From NCBI GenBank assembly GCA_002803225.1, contig NXFV01000911.1, positions 117,817-181,816 of the forward strand: DNA of 64,000 bases, read 5' to 3'. Shown in pieces: positions 1 to 12,065 of this stretch; position 1 is the stretch's first letter; the number at the start of each line of letters is the position of its first letter. A program made the position numbers and the translations under genes. The stretch comes from Gamarada debralockiae (taxonomy: Eukaryota; Ascomycota; Leotiomycetes; Helotiales; Hyphodiscaceae). Under the pieces are notes generated by a model. That model worked only from the letters and a program-made list of their open reading frames with translations, did no database searches and was not told the origin of the DNA.

Positions 1-1591
1 ATCGGCGGCGATGATTCGCCATGCTTCTTCATTCAGCTCAGGCTTCAGGGCCGTATTGGCGTATTGGCGTCTCACAGCCTCGTTCGTCCCAATTCCAGCC
101 TTGGGCAAAGACCCCTTTTGAATATCAAGGTCGCAATTACTTCTTTTCTTCTCGCACACGATATTGGAGCTTCGATACTTGGGTAATTGATAACGGAAGA
201 GCTTCGACTTTGCGGTCGGAGGAGCCTATGTCCTGTCATACTCTGCTACGCCGTAAAATGTTGGTTGGTGGCTCAGACAGCTCGCTAGGGCCAATGAAGG
301 AGCGCGGCACAGTCTCAGCCCTGCATATGGGTCCGTTTTTTGACGGATGAGGCACAATCTCGGCTGCCGTGGGGTTTCAGCCATGGGGTTTTATTTTTAA
401 GCCGGCTCCGTCCGCATTTACGAAGTCGTTTTTGACTTTGCGAAGAATTTGAAGTTGTTGGCTGTGTGTGTATTTCAATGCGCCTCTCCGCTTTCTGAAT
501 GGAATTTCATCGAGGAAAAGGCTAGAAATCGAAGAGAAATCTGGAGTGTTTGTATAGAGTTCGGAAATTCGGATTATGTCTGCTTGCGAAGTCGCAAATG
601 CAAACAGCTCCTGCGTTTCGTGTCAGATGTACGCTCCTGCTCAATTTGAAGCTGAAGCGAGCTTCAAAAACTCTAAAACTCAAGGGGAAAGCTCTCAAAG
701 AAATATACCTCGTATTTGCAGCATGTGAATCTGACCTCAATCAGGCAGCTCCTGCCCTTTTGGTTCAGAGATTTGAATGGAGTCTATTTTCGCCCTGATC
801 CGAGAGATTCCTCACCGTCGCGATGGGAGGATTTCTTGATTGCACTTCAGGCGCGTTGCAGATTTACAGCATCGAAGAGCCATGATCATCATGACTGGTC
901 GTGGCACTGTCCAAAATTCTGTTCGCACTTGCCGTATTGCTTGGTCTGGAAAGCATAGTATCAGCCATTCACGTCGCTCCAGCGATTGAACAGAATGGAT
1001 TTGATATGTCGTACCATTGATGCATTTGACTTCATCGCCAGAACAGAGCAAGAGGCCAGACCAACGTGTCCAAAAAACGACGTGTCAAGCATTCGATTGA
1101 AATGGATATGAGAGCGGCCCATACCTTCCACGTTTTCCCAGAGTATGCCTCTTCTCATTCGTAGTGCTTCAATCATCTTGTTGCGTGCGCTCGACTGCAT
1201 GCACTGGATTTGCGACCGAAGTGGACTAAGGATCGCAGCTCTATTTGCATCTGAAGATTACCCTATGGTCGAGAATTCGTTCAAACTGAGCGAAATATAT
1301 CATCTAAAAGTGGAAATGTATTCTTTTCAAGCAATGCACTACCGAGGGAAAAGGGGGGGCATGAACGAGATGGGACCCCTGAAAGGTGGGGAAAGGCCAG
1401 AGCTAAACTCAGATAGGCGAATCGTTCCTGCCCTTCAGAGCTACCGATGATGGTTATTGCCGGTTTACTTTCACATGCTGTATTATTGGAGTATTGAATT
1501 ATTATATATTGTTTTGGAGATTGCTCTGAGCGATAAAGCTGTGCCCAGATTTCAGACCTGATCTATGAATTCTCTAAAATTCCTTACTGAG
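1..1591. other. No gene recognised
   Basis: Short frames on both strands show no recognisable family, signal peptide or consistent exon chain. The last part is probably the upstream region of the PhzF-family gene. Confidence 0.5.
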
Positions 1592-2672
1592 ATGGCTGAA
1601 CGCCTACCCTTTGTACACTATCTCGCTTTCCCAGTGCAGAACAATTACTGAAAGCTTACCAGGTCGTATATGACACAATGACATCAACCCCTTTCTCAGG
1701 AAATCCCACACCAGTCTTTATACTCAACCACCTCGATCCGTGGCTTCCTGAACACAGCATGCAACTGATCGCAAGGTCCACCCTCCTCATCTCAACCCCA
1801 ACTCCCGCCTAACATCTCTACAGAGAAATGAACCACTCTGAAACCGTCTTCGTCCGCCGACGCTCAAAATCCACCTCCAACTCATTCGATATCCGCTGGT
1901 ACACGCCTATCGCAGAAGAGCCATTCTGCGGACACGGCATTCTAGGAGCAGCGCACGCCTTACATACAGCAGGTCTGGGCAATGAATTCGATTTCACGAC
2001 TTTCACGGGGATTAAAACTTCTGCTACGATCGCCCCATCCCATTTAACAAAGTCATCCAGCAGCGACCACGTGATAATCTCCATGTCCTTCCCTTCTTCT
2101 CCAGTGCTGCCCTCGCTCTCAATCTCAGACAAGGTCAAAACAGAATTCGCGAAAGCTCTGAGTGTTGATAGAAACAAGATTCTAAGTATTGGGCAGAATG
2201 CGTTGATGGATATCGTCCTTGAACTTGATCCACACCTCGATTTCTCTGCAGGAAAGATGAAGATCGATCCCGTGGCACTGCTCAAAGCAAGTCCGGAGGG
2301 AACTAGGAGCCAGGTTATTACGAGCTCGTGGAGTTTGGATCCCAAGGTGGATTTCGCCAAGCGTGTTTTTGCTTATGGTTCGGAAGGTATGGCATCGCTC
2401 CGGGTTTGAAGTGGATATTCAGGGAACTAACTGGGGCAGATCAAGCCACAGGGTCGACGTATTGTGCGTTGGTGCCGTACTGGGGAGAGAAGCTTAAGAA
2501 GGCGGAATTGAGGTGTTTGCAGCCTTCGTGGAGAGGGGGCGGTGCGACTTTAAAGTGGAAGGCTGATGGAACGGTAGTGGAGGTATTGGCGCAGAGTGTG
2601 AAGACTGCTGAAGGTAGTATCGTTATACCCCTCTCAGGTAATGGGATGGAGCAAGTAAAGGCAAAACTTTGA
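1592..2672 (+). CDS. PhzF-family isomerase/epimerase-like protein
   Basis: Four exons (1592..1612, 1663..1775, 1824..2386, 2440..2672) give 309 residues, the usual length for the PhzF (phenazine biosynthesis-like) family. Family landmarks appear in order: VVYDTMTSTPFSGNP near the N-terminus, the loop REMNHSET with the presumed catalytic Glu at about residue 51, CGHGILGAAHAL in the first lobe, and SEDQATGSTYCALVPYW opening the second lobe. The start was chosen because removing a 50-bp GT-AG intron joins MAERLPF to VVYDTM, the expected beginning; without it the frame hits a stop. All three introns have sensible donors and acceptors. Fungal members are mostly uncharacterised, so no substrate is assigned. 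It is probably cytosolic, with no signal peptide. The frame is intact and the gene looks functional. Confidence 0.88.
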
Positions 2673-2699
2673 TAAAGCACAAAGAATGTTTAAATAATT

Positions 2700-3760
2700 T
2701 GGTGAGGTCGTTGTCCATTCTATTTAATATTCCCTCCACTTTCGTTGAGTAAGGCTGCCAAAGCCATCCTTTGAGAGGAACAAAGAACATCTCACCCTCA
2801 GGTGGAGGTGACGGCATTCTCCGACTTCCACCCTCCCCAAGCCCCACTTCCAATTCCTCTAAATCTTCACCGTCGGAATCGTATGGTTCCAATTACTTCC
2901 CTTCCCTTCTCCACTAACACATCCCTCAAAGCATTTTCCACCGCTCCCCGATAACTTGAAGAGATGAGAAGAAAACGGGGGAAATTTGTACAGTGCAACT
3001 TTGCAATTCGACCTTTTGATTAATAAGAGACAAGGGATGATGTTGGAAACCTGAGATCAAGCAACGCTTGGAGCCTGATATGAGGCTGGGAGGCGCTGAG
3101 GCTACACCCCCTTGATGAACTGGGCGCATCGCTGTTGGGAGCCCTTGCGGTCGACTCTCCAATGAACCAGTGAAGATATTTTTTAGTGGCAACAATTTCG
3201 CTGAGATCGTGAGGATCTGCACCACATGGTTTTAAGTCTACGGCTCGGACGACCATGCTTTCGCTGAGAGATCTGATTATAATAGGTCACTCAATGGTGC
3301 CTCTTAAGGGAGGTCCATGCTTAGGTCAGTGCAGTATTCGCGGCATAACTCGCTGTCTTGCCCCTATCCTTAAGCTTCCACAAGAGGCCGCGGTAGATAT
3401 TGTCTTTCCACAGACCTACAAAATAAGTGTCGGCATGTGTCTGTGCCATTTTATGTGCCAGGCCAAAGATCGCAGGTAACTTGTCTGGGAAAACGACAGT
3501 TCTTTTTTGGTGTACATGGCCATCAAAATCGCACCAATCAAGATAATCATCTCTTTCAGGGTGATGGATGTTGAACTCTCCGTTCTTGCTTTCCTGGACC
3601 AAGGATTCCTCCGTGTCGAGGGCAGTTTGTACACCAGATCCTCTACTCTAACGGGGGCAGAAACGCTGTCCATAACCAAAATGTCGTTGAAGAAGTAAAG
3701 AATACACGTGGAGAGAACATGCTCCTGGAGAATCCAGTCGCGTGTATTCCACACCTAGTT
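2700..3760 (-). pseudogene. Decayed HET-domain (heterokaryon incompatibility) gene
   Basis: Pieces of a HET protein lie in order on the minus strand but in different frames. At about 3755-3670 is WNTRDWILQEHVLST, matching the W-TRGW-LQE-LS core. At about 3420-3320 is ADTYFVGLWKDNIYRGLLW, the motif after the core. At about 3250-3200 is VVRAVDLKPCGADP and at about 2790-2700 MFFVPLKGWL and the C-terminal tail. The N-terminal half with the ALSYCWG-type motif is not visible upstream. No single GT-AG solution joins the parts, so this is read as a frameshifted, 5'-truncated relic. HET proteins trigger cell death on non-self recognition; this copy cannot encode a complete one. Confidence 0.7.
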
Positions 3761-3865
3761 GACAAGCGAAGTCGTAGGACTGCGGCTGTACGGAAACTGT
3801 AGGTGCACCCTTACCTTGTGAGCGTGACCCGGGCGAAACTTGAAAGGAATGTTGCAATCTTACTA

Positions 3866-4436
3866 CTAGAGACCTGCGATAGCTAAGACTGCCACAAAGA
3901 GAGCCGCCCCGATTACGATCCTATCAAGGCTTGTTAGGCCTTGTGCTCTACTTTTCCTTATGGTGATATTGTTGACGTTGTTATTGTTGGTTCCTCCATC
4001 GCAGATGTTGGTGTCGACTGGGCTCGTTGCTGTGCTGGCTCGAACAGCTCCTGTAAATAAATGTCGGGAATGTCACGTTGGTATGTGATAGAGGACTAGC
4101 AGGCCAATAAATCACTTTGAAAGACGAGAACAATTTGAGAACAAACCTGTCAACACTCGTTGTGCCAGGTGCGGCTTGGGTGACTGCAGGAGGAAAGAAA
4201 CCATTGGCAGTCCAGTACTCATTGAACAAAGCTGCCGCACTAGAAGCAGAACTCGAATTTCTTGAGCCTGCGATACGTCTCAGGATATGGATCGGTAGCT
4301 CACAGTTCGTAGGGGGGTTTGCTTGGATGCCCAAGGGCGCTGTTAAAATGATGCATGGGCTCCGTATATCGTGGTCTGTAAGGGGGGGGGGAGGCATGAG
4401 GGGGTTTAACAAGAGGATTTGCGGGCGCATGGCCAT
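3866..4436 (-). CDS. Hypothetical small protein with C-terminal membrane segment
   Basis: A tentative two-exon model (4147..4436 then 3866..4034) gives about 152 residues. The last 17 residues (IVIGAALFVAVLAIAGL) form a hydrophobic helix ending at the stop, as in a tail anchor or a GPI/membrane anchor signal. In front of it is a short Asn-rich stretch and a basic patch. The N-terminal part is Ser/Ala/Pro-rich and matches no family I know. The intron end is uncertain: a nearer acceptor at 4050 would change the frame, so the junction needs transcript support. It precedes three other small membrane-protein genes on the same strand and may belong with them, although its anchor is at the extreme C-terminus. 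Confidence 0.35.
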
Positions 4437-5433
4437 GGTGAGTGAAGATGCTGAGGGCCCGCGGCTTGAAAGTTAAGAGCCAGGTCCTTTCACGGGGCTC
4501 GGGAGGGAGGGACGAGAATGAGGTGAAGGATGACGATGGTGGTGGTGCTAGGGTGTAAAATGCCCGCCTTGGAAAGTGCTGAATTGTTTATTATAACTGA
4601 ACAATCTGAACAGAATAGACAGCTTCAATTAGAACTTAAACAATTGATATGTCTTCTGCTGCAACTTTTCAATTCGTACTTTCATATGTGAGGAAGAGAA
4701 CGGGACGGAGGTACGGAGGTAGACACCTGAGATTAGGCAGAAGGTGGGGGCTAAGGAGGCGGAACAGGCTCCGCCTCGCTGAACAAAATCTCGTCCCGTC
4801 GTCGTCGAACTCCGAACTCCATCCCCCCAAAATCTATTAACAACTATTCTTTCAACAGAATGAATAGGTTGGTCAATTTGAAGCAGCCAAGTTAACACTT
4901 CTCTGATGGCTGCCATTTTATCGGCCGTATCCAGCATTCGTGACCAGGAGGAAGTCAGATCGCGGCGCGCGACATGGTCCCGTCACGATCGTGTCAGATG
5001 GAATTTTCTCGTCAAGCATCAAGTGATGAATCGATCGCGTGAATTGCATTGTACAAGATCATTTGGTAATCGAAGACGAGGACCTTGGGATAGGGGTTCC
5101 TGCGGACGAATCCTAAAGTGAACGGGTGACGAGAGAGAGCAACTGAAAAGTTTGACGTCGGCCTCCGAATTCGTCACGTGAAATCACCATCCAATTGGAG
5201 TCCCAGATGGAAATGGAATCTGTGGACAGAATGTTGAAGGGGTAAATACTTTAATTTTGATTTGGTCGTGGGTATCTTCATCAAATCCACCCATTTTCTT
5301 CCCAGTCCCACGGCTCCTCCGAAAATAATGTATACAATTTCAAACCAGATCAGTCGCAGCCGAGTGATACCGCGAACGCCGTTGTCTCAAACTCCATCAC
5401 TAAAATCTCCAAATGTACCAATTATTGCTTTCA
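4437..5433. other. No gene recognised
   Basis: Nothing convincing in either strand. The right part is the 3' flank of the membrane-protein gene that ends at 5434. Confidence 0.4.
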
Positions 5434-6312
5434 TCAGTATTGACAAGTGTCCGTCGAGCCTTCCCAAGTTCCACCACCAGCCTTACATAGTCCTTGCGCA
5501 TTGCCCCAATGATATACACCGCCGAATATCGCCAATGGCAGGACCACAAATGGGAGCATAAGGACCAAAGCCCAAAGCAAAATTCGGAAATTCCTCTCTG
5601 TGCATACTCTCTTCTTTTTAGTCTGTAAGGAATTAGGTTTCTCGTGGGGTTTATTGAGTTCTACGTCTTCGAAGTCGTCACGCGTGTTCGGCCGGTATGC
5701 GGATGGTGGGGGCTGAGTGGGTTCCCATGATGCTTTTTCGTTGGTGAACTGCGAATGTCAGCCCTCTGAGGTGTGATGAAGCGAGAAGAGGAAGGGTACC
5801 TCTCGTACATCATCAGTGATATGGATCCCCAAGCCATCATCCGCACTCCTAGATCTAGGTAATTGAAACTCTTCAGCAGATGACATCGTCGATCTCGGAT
5901 GTTCATGCTCATTCCGTTGTTGGTTCTGCCAATCTACTCTGTTGAAGTGAATGCTGTTCGAAGGGTCCTCAACATTCTCAGCGGCATAAGGTGAATGCGA
6001 ATTCCCATATGCTTCATTGTCATACTCGGCGCCTCTCGGAAGTCTATCCGGACTCCACGAATCAGGATGCCATGCACTCTTTCTTCTCACTGGGGATAAT
6101 GGTGATACGATTGCTTCCTCTGCATAATCATGGTAATCGTCTCCGACAGTGAATGGGTTATTGTTATGGTCGGGATACATACTGAGTCTTGTGTGTTCGC
6201 CCGGGTTGGCTTTGTCAGGTGCGTTCGAGCCGTGTACTAAGCTATATATGATTTCGTTCAATGTGTTGATGAGTATGGTCATATCATCAACAGGAGGAGC
6301 TTCAGAATCCAT
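5434..6312 (-). CDS. Single-pass membrane protein with short two-cysteine tail (tandem family, member 1)
   Basis: Two exons (5800..6312, 5748..5434) joined by a 51-bp phase-0 intron give 275 residues. Residues 1 to about 215 are hydrophilic, rich in Asp, Ser and Pro, with no signal peptide. A basic patch (QTKKKRV) precedes one membrane helix (LLWALVLMLPFVVLPLAIF), followed by about 30 residues with two cysteines in a C-x(n)-W-x(n)-C arrangement. This predicts a type II-like topology with the tail outside. No enzyme or known domain is recognised. Its neighbours at 6789..7471 and 8216..8669 have the same strand, the same one-intron structure and the same order of parts, which suggests an old tandem duplication. 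Confidence 0.75.
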
Positions 6313-6788
6313 TGAGGTTCTGCAGAACTTTGATATACTGTTGTCATATTCCAGCTACGGCCGAGCCGCTCGCGATATGTCGGGATCCTAATTCGCAAAC
6401 CGAAGGATTGGGTAGGAACCCACCCATGTCTGACACGACACACAGTTTTCACGGACGATCGGGCACGAAATCCTCAAATAACCCCTCCTCATTCCTTGTT
6501 CCTTGGCAGTCACTTCTCAAATTTCTGTTTCACGAGTTGATGAAACGCGATTACGTGAAGATGCTAAGAGAGTTATCACGTGGTTTATGGGTTCCTCTCC
6601 TTTCCAACTCTTAAGGCAAAAACCCCTTCCTCTACGATAAGTCCCCGACGCCAAGAGGTATAAGAAATTCCAGCCAAATTATAGGCCGCTTTATATACCC
6701 AAATCTTCTTTTTAAGCCCCAAACGCCAAATATACATTCCCAAATCCCGAACTCTTTCCCAAAGAAATCCGCCAAGAAAAGAAAAGTC

Positions 6789-7471
6789 TCACGGACACTC
6801 CTGATATCCCTCATTCCAATTACCATTCACCCATGTACCCGGAACTTGATAACACCCCATCGTTGTGTTCTCATTATCGTTATGTATTTTCACCGCGATG
6901 AAAATCGCCAGTGGCAAAATCACGAGGATAATCAGCGCGAGCACCGCTGCAATAATGAGCTTCCGCTTGCTGTGTCGAGGACGCAGTGGGTCTTCGAATG
7001 ACGCGAGTAAGTCCTTGTTGTCAGTGCCGTATGGACGTTGCCTGAATGGCGATGAACGCATAGGTGGGCTGTAAGGTGGTGGTGCGATGGCTGAAGTTTT
7101 TGCTTGATCCTCCCAGGCCTGGCGAGATGGTGTTGGTGACGGATGTGAGACGTTGATGGTTACCGTTGTGCTGCCTTTGCTGGGATTTGGTGACTACAGA
7201 ACATCAGAACTTGGTTTCCCGAACTGAGGAAGGGAGGAAGGAGGTGGATTACGTATGAGACACGATGTTGTTTGTTGATTGGATCAGACATTGTTCGTGC
7301 TAGTGTTGCGTGAATAGTGTTGGATCTGGATCTGGTACCGTTGTTATTGTTGCTAAGTGGCACATCCTCGAAAAACGAGATATCGTGCATAACGTGTCCT
7401 ACGGGGCTGTCTATAGAATGTCTAGACGTTAATCGAGGTGAAGTGGTAACTGCGAGGGTGGACTTCTCCAT
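6789..7471 (-). CDS. Single-pass membrane protein with short two-cysteine tail (tandem family, member 2)
   Basis: Exons 7253..7471 and 6789..7193, joined by a 59-bp phase-0 intron, give 207 residues. The N-terminal half is Ser/Thr/Pro-rich with an Asn run and a PPPYSPP element. A basic segment (RPRHSKRK) leads into a strongly hydrophobic helix (LIIAAVLALIILVILPLAIF). The final 30 residues hold two cysteines around a Trp-rich piece (GTWVNGNWNEGYQEC), much like the tail of the preceding gene. No family is recognised. The ATG was chosen because it opens the only frame that splices into the membrane exon. The 3' end lies about 480 bp from the start of the neighbouring gene. Confidence 0.75.
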
Positions 7472-8215
7472 GGTTCAGGTTGACGAGACAAGACTCCTTG
7501 AACTGGAATTCCTATTGGTGAAAGCGAGGACAGGCTGCCTAATTAGTTAAGTTCCTACGCGTGCCTGAAGATTCAACTCCTATCGTTCTCAATGTGGACA
7601 AAAGGAAGGGGAAGGACGATCGAAAATGAGATTGCGGGTATTTGCTGTCAAGTTCGGAGATGAAGGAGAAAGAAGATGCCGATGAGGATGTCGTGATTCT
7701 TGTGAAGATGTTCTGAGGATGTCGTACGGCCGGTGTTTGATGAGGATGATGGAACGGATGGATTGAGGTGGAATATATGGATTCTGGAGTCAAGTGTGCT
7801 GGATTAGTAAGTTGATGGGGTTGGGTGGCTGACGGCGTACCGGCGGGGTTCAGGAGGAAGCGGGATCTGAGGATGGGAACGGGGCTGCGTCAGATCCGTC
7901 AGATTCCCCCTCCGAAGTACGAAAGTACGCAAACAATCAAATGTTCCCCCATTCGAATTTAAATGAGCAAATTATAAATGCGAAATTCAGCATGAAGGCA
8001 TTTTCTATCGTGCGTAAAGTATTGTACGTAGGACAAATCACGGTTTCCTGGGCACGTGATTAATCTTCTTCGCACTTAGATAGCAGCCTTCAGAGATTCT
8101 TCAACATATCTATTTATACATATAAATGCACAATACCGTACACTTAGGGAATCTCTATTGAAATCAAAACCCAGTTGCCCATGCCCTCCCTCTAAACTCT
8201 CAACGCCCACAAGAT
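7472..8215. other. Intergenic, 5' side of the membrane gene at 6789..7471
   Basis: Probably promoter and leader. A short minus-strand frame at 7539..7793 lacks any protein-like features. Confidence 0.4.
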
Positions 8216-8669
8216 TCAACCTTCACATTCATACCCGTTGAACGCACTTGGATAACAGTCATTATTGAAGTCCGAATCATTCGAGTTGTCCGTCCTTCCA
8301 AAATGATACACAGCACCAGCTATGATCAATGCAATAATGATCATTACTATAGCTAACACGAAACAGCACCACATTTTCTGCCGATTTGCGCGTGATCGAT
8401 CTGCGAAACCATACGGATCTCCTCGAAGCCTCTCTCCTGTTATGGGATCGTGTATTATGTCGCTTTTGGGCAAGCGGTGGTATGATGTTGTGGAGCGATA
8501 GAGAGGTGGTGAGCTTGTGTAGGCTGGTGGAGGCTCGCTGATCGTAGATGGCATTGGAGTCATGCCTATCTGGTTGGAATTAGAATTTGGCTCCAAAACT
8601 TCGGTTGAGGATGGGTGAGTTGGGTGGGAAGAGAGAACTAACCGGTATTCCTCCCACCGAAGAGTCCAT
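8216..8669 (-). CDS. Single-pass membrane protein with short two-cysteine tail (tandem family, member 3)
   Basis: A nine-codon first exon (8643..8669) is joined by a 73-bp phase-0 intron (8570..8642) to 8216..8569, giving 126 residues. The short first exon was preferred over reading through from 8779 because it has a strong GTTAGT donor and starts shortly upstream of the conserved PPPAYTSSPPLY proline motif. A single helix (CCFVLAIVMIIIALIIAGAVYHFG) follows a basic stretch (RSRANRQK). The exposed tail is short, acidic and carries two cysteines. PPxY-like motifs in the cytosolic part could bind WW-domain proteins (inference). Function unknown. Confidence 0.7.
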
Positions 8670-9375
8670 ATTTTGAAGTTTCGAGTTCTGAGGATAAGGG
8701 AGTAGGAACTGGACCTTTTGGGAAGTAGAGACTTGGCATGTGACTTTATTTTGAGCGGAAGCATTCCAGTAGGGCTCACGATCCTAATGTACTTGGCAGG
8801 CCAGGAAAAATGGGAGAAGAAAAAAAAAAGGAAAGCTTCTAGAAATAGTGGATTTCTTGGGGATTTTATTTGCGTCTTCTGCTAGTCCTGCGCCGCTGTT
8901 GGTTGGACTCAGCCTCGCTTAGCCACGAAGGATCAAAGTCAAGGTGAGAGACCTGCCTTGTCGCTTATGGACCAATGGAGAGCGATGGACCTCAGGACTG
9001 GCGCTTACATATTCAAGGCTTGTACATGATATCCAGGTCCTTTGTATTTGTCGTCTCAAGGTGGTTCCGATTGGTTCTATCGGGACTTTCAGGTGAATCT
9101 AGTCACGTGCGCTAGATTTGATGGAGTCTCGTGACGAACAAAAGGTACGTCAGCATCTTTCAACGAATACCGTACTAAATTGCTTAACAAGACCCTGTCT
9201 CAGTATAAGACCCCGTGCTATCTGGTTTTTCCCGAGTTAGATGGAGTCAAAATATATAAGAACTTAAGATAAGGGGTAGAATATTCACGTTGTAATATTC
9301 GTTTATGATTTAATTCACTTGAAAATTAAGCCTAGAATTAGCGCAGCCACCCCCCATCAATCCGACAACAGAGCT
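8670..9375. other. Intergenic, no gene recognised
   Basis: Upstream region of the small membrane gene and downstream region of the thioredoxin gene. Nothing else is supported. Confidence 0.4.
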
Positions 9376-9757
9376 TCACTCCTGCTTCAGAAACTCCCCC
9401 ATCTTTCGCGTATCCAAAATATCATCATCCTGAATCCTGGCCACGATCGCACCCTGAGGATCTAACTTCAGTACGGTAGGCACTGAAGTAAGCTTCCACG
9501 GTGCCTGACGATATTTGTTGGCCGGGGATTTCCAGTCTGCGCGCTCGAGGTAGATGATTTCCGCTTCTGATATTCTTAGTATGCCGTTATGGAGGAGGAG
9601 GAGGAGGAGGAGGAGGAGAGAGATACTTACGAAGTCCGTCCGCTTGGTTAAAAACTGAGGAGATCGTGGATTCGACTCTCCGGCAGTCGGGGCACCACAT
9701 GACTCCTGAGGCGTCGTGGGAGGAGTAATAGATTGTGAATGTGTGTCCTTGAGCCAT
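9376..9757 (-). CDS. TXNDC17/TRP14-type thioredoxin-like protein
   Basis: Exons 9631..9757 and 9376..9566 give 105 residues. The redox motif is WCPDC (about residues 20-24, MWCPDCRRVES), the hallmark of the TXNDC17/TRP14 (DUF953) branch rather than WCGPC of classical thioredoxin. The cis-Pro region is present as LTSVPTVLKL. The length is slightly below the usual 120 or so. TRP14-type proteins are cytosolic disulfide reductases that act on small disulfides and low-molecular-weight thiols; the substrate here is unknown. The 64-bp intron holds a GGA/GAG microsatellite and a TACTAAG branch site close to the acceptor. No targeting signal is seen. Confidence 0.85.
9591..9619. repeat. GGA/GAG trinucleotide microsatellite inside an intron
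   Basis: About nine tandem copies of a GGA unit lie within the intron of the thioredoxin-like gene. Confidence 0.9.
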
Positions 9758-10274
9758 GGTTGTTTTGTTTGATTTGGATGATGATGGTTGTATTGGTTTT
9801 GTTGAGCGTGGGGTACGATATCAAAGTTGAGGAGAATATTTTGTTTGTCGTGATTTTCGCCTGAGATGTAGTGCCGAACTTTAGGCTCGAAGTGCTAAAC
9901 TCGTAACCGAGATGCCCCTTTAAGTGGCGACGGACACTGCGAGTTCTCGTAAAGTCAGAGGGACGAAGCTGTCGAAGACGGGTTTGGATTTCTAGAACTG
10001 AAGGTAAAGCTGCATATATAGGTTTTGCATGTGTTATACGAAAAAAGTGTATGCTACTAGCAGGTTCTACTTACGAAGTATTTACTCTTTGATTTGTCAG
10101 GTACTTTTCTCCAAGGCAAAATGCGAGACGCTATTGCTCCCTTCTCTAAAACCTTCTTCTATTCAAGTATATCTAAGTAAAACTTTGAACCTCGTTGATT
10201 TTTTAAACTCAATCACACACCTCTCATTTTTGAAGTTTTCTACGGTAGATACGAAGGTAAAAGGATGCCATCCT
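9758..10274. other. Intergenic, no gene recognised
   Basis: 5' side of the thioredoxin-like gene; no supported feature. Confidence 0.4.
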
Positions 10275-10493
10275 TCACGCTCTGGCGCCACGAGCTGCCC
10301 GAAACAATTTCCCCCTCTTAAGAAACACAGAGCACACAAGAGTAACCGCCCCACTAGCAACAACCAACAAATAAGCCTTATCAATTACGTTGACAATGGT
10401 CTCCAACATCCATTCCCTCACTTCCAGCAACATATTGGCTAGCAAATCACTCTTAACCCCAGCGATACCAGCATGAACGTCCTGATCCGACAA
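10275..10493 (-). pseudogene. Possible C-terminal relic of an MFS transporter
   Basis: A 72-residue minus-strand frame has a polar lead (GLSDQDVHAGIAGV-like), a hydrophobic helix (AYLLVVASGAVTLVCSVFL) and a basic end (KRGKLFRAARGAR), like the last membrane segment and tail of 14-helix fungal drug transporters. No other transporter segments are visible next to it. Weak evidence; it could be chance. Confidence 0.25.
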
Positions 10494-10913
10494 TCCCAGG
10501 CCCTTCAGCGCCCTTCCAGATCACTAATCAGTAACATTTCATCGCAAAGACAATGTTCTTTCGATTGTATTGAGAAGAGGATGACTAATATCTCCCACAA
10601 ACGGAGTTGAATCGGGTAGACTTTCATATTATCGTATTAGCTGGTGTGATTAGTTGTATGTAGTGCGTTCGACGTGGACAGTGAAGCCCCTGTTCGGGCA
10701 TTACTGATATAATACGGGATTTGGTTTCTGAATGAGTCCTTGATCTTCGATTGAACTGATAGCGAAACGGTATGAAGAGCAGAACAGACGAGAGAAGAAT
10801 TCATCGATTCAGACCACACGAGGACGGTCCTAGATTCGCAGCCTTGAAGACGCGTACGCTCACTTGTGAGTTACAGATTGGAGCCTCCATTAGGCTTCCC
10901 CTTCACTTCAAAC

Positions 10914-11962
10914 TCAAGGAATTTCAATCCACTCCTCGGATAAATCTTCCGTGTTCACTAACTCATCATTTGCCTCCTCAAACATCAATTCCTGAGCATC
11001 CATAAAATTGGCTTCTGGAATCTTGTCAAGACCGACATCCAATTCAACCATCGCCCTGAAGGACTTCCATTGACTGGACTGCTCTTCGCCCATGTGTTCC
11101 CACAGCTCACAGTATTGCCCCTGAGAGATCTCCACTCCCTTGGTTGAGCCTGGCGCGGGTGAAATCCCACTTGTTCTACCCCACGTGGCGAGGTAGGAGT
11201 CGAGAGTGAGATCTTCGACGTTGCATTTGACGTAGCTACCGGGAGGAGGAGGGTTGGAGATGATCAAGTGGACGAAGATGCAGAGTTGATGCGATGGTCT
11301 CCTATGGAGGGTTAAGGCGAGTGAGGGTTCGTTGGAAGAATTGGATATATTTCTTGGTGCTTCCCTGAAGGTCTGTTAATAAGAAGGATTCGAGCCTTGG
11401 GACCAGAAGTCATTCACCAGATAAATTGGTCGGAAAATGGGTACAAATGCATATTGGCGGCGAAAATGGTGAAGAGTACAAAAGTGGTCTTGGCTAGCAA
11501 GTCGGGAAGATGTTCTTTAACATATACATCGACTGTGGCTTTCCCTTCGAAATGAGGAACGATTGATTTACACTGAGAAAGCGCACTGGTGTGGGCCAAG
11601 GTGCTCCATATGTAGTGTACAAGAGTTGGAGTTTTCACTGCAGCTTTGGCAAGGTTGATCCCTTGTACGGCCTTCATTTTCATTAAAGCTGCCGCTCCAT
11701 TGTCGAAGAAATGGTCGTAGCAGTCGTAGCAGTCGGTGAATGCAAAGGTGGCAATGGCACCTGGAAGGCTCGCACGAGGCTTTCTTTATTATTGATATTG
11801 GCTTGAACCATCTAAGTCCCTTTTGATATTAGGGCTTTCGCTTTGTCACTGGAGAATTCCTTGTGACAGCCCGAGCTTTCCGGGCAGGATCGTTAGAGAA
11901 ACGAGAGACTACCCCGCCACCTTGTCCGCCAGTAGCTTCAATGGCGACGATGAATTTCGACA
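10914..11962 (-). pseudogene. NmrA-like NAD(P)-binding protein, pseudogene
   Basis: The start at 11962 reads MSKFIVAIEATGGQGGGVV, the NmrA/HSCARG dinucleotide-binding opening with GATGxxG changed to EATGGQG. The rest of the family follows in order but in several frames: VQANINNKESLVRAF, FFDNGAA, GINLAKAA, HYIWSTLAHTSALS, VPHFEGKATVDVYVK, then SIGDHRINS, then a clean C-terminal third (10914..11267) with CNVEDLTLDSYLATWG and GEEQSSQWKSF. Lesions include single-base losses near 11840, 11785 and 11265 and an in-frame stop near 11315. NmrA-like proteins are redox-sensing regulators or reductases. The gene is clearly broken but still easy to recognise, so the decay is recent. Confidence 0.85.
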
Positions 11963-12065
11963 TAATCTCGGATTCTATGATAGTTAGTGGGGGGTGCAAT
12001 ATTTCTAACATGTCATAAGCGAATACCTCTAGAGGAATCTGATTTCTCCAATAGCTTTCTAACTT

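Noticed and set aside
5262..5561. 99-codon plus-strand frame
   Set aside because: It lies antisense to the second exon of the membrane-protein gene at 5434..6312, which has the better coding signal.
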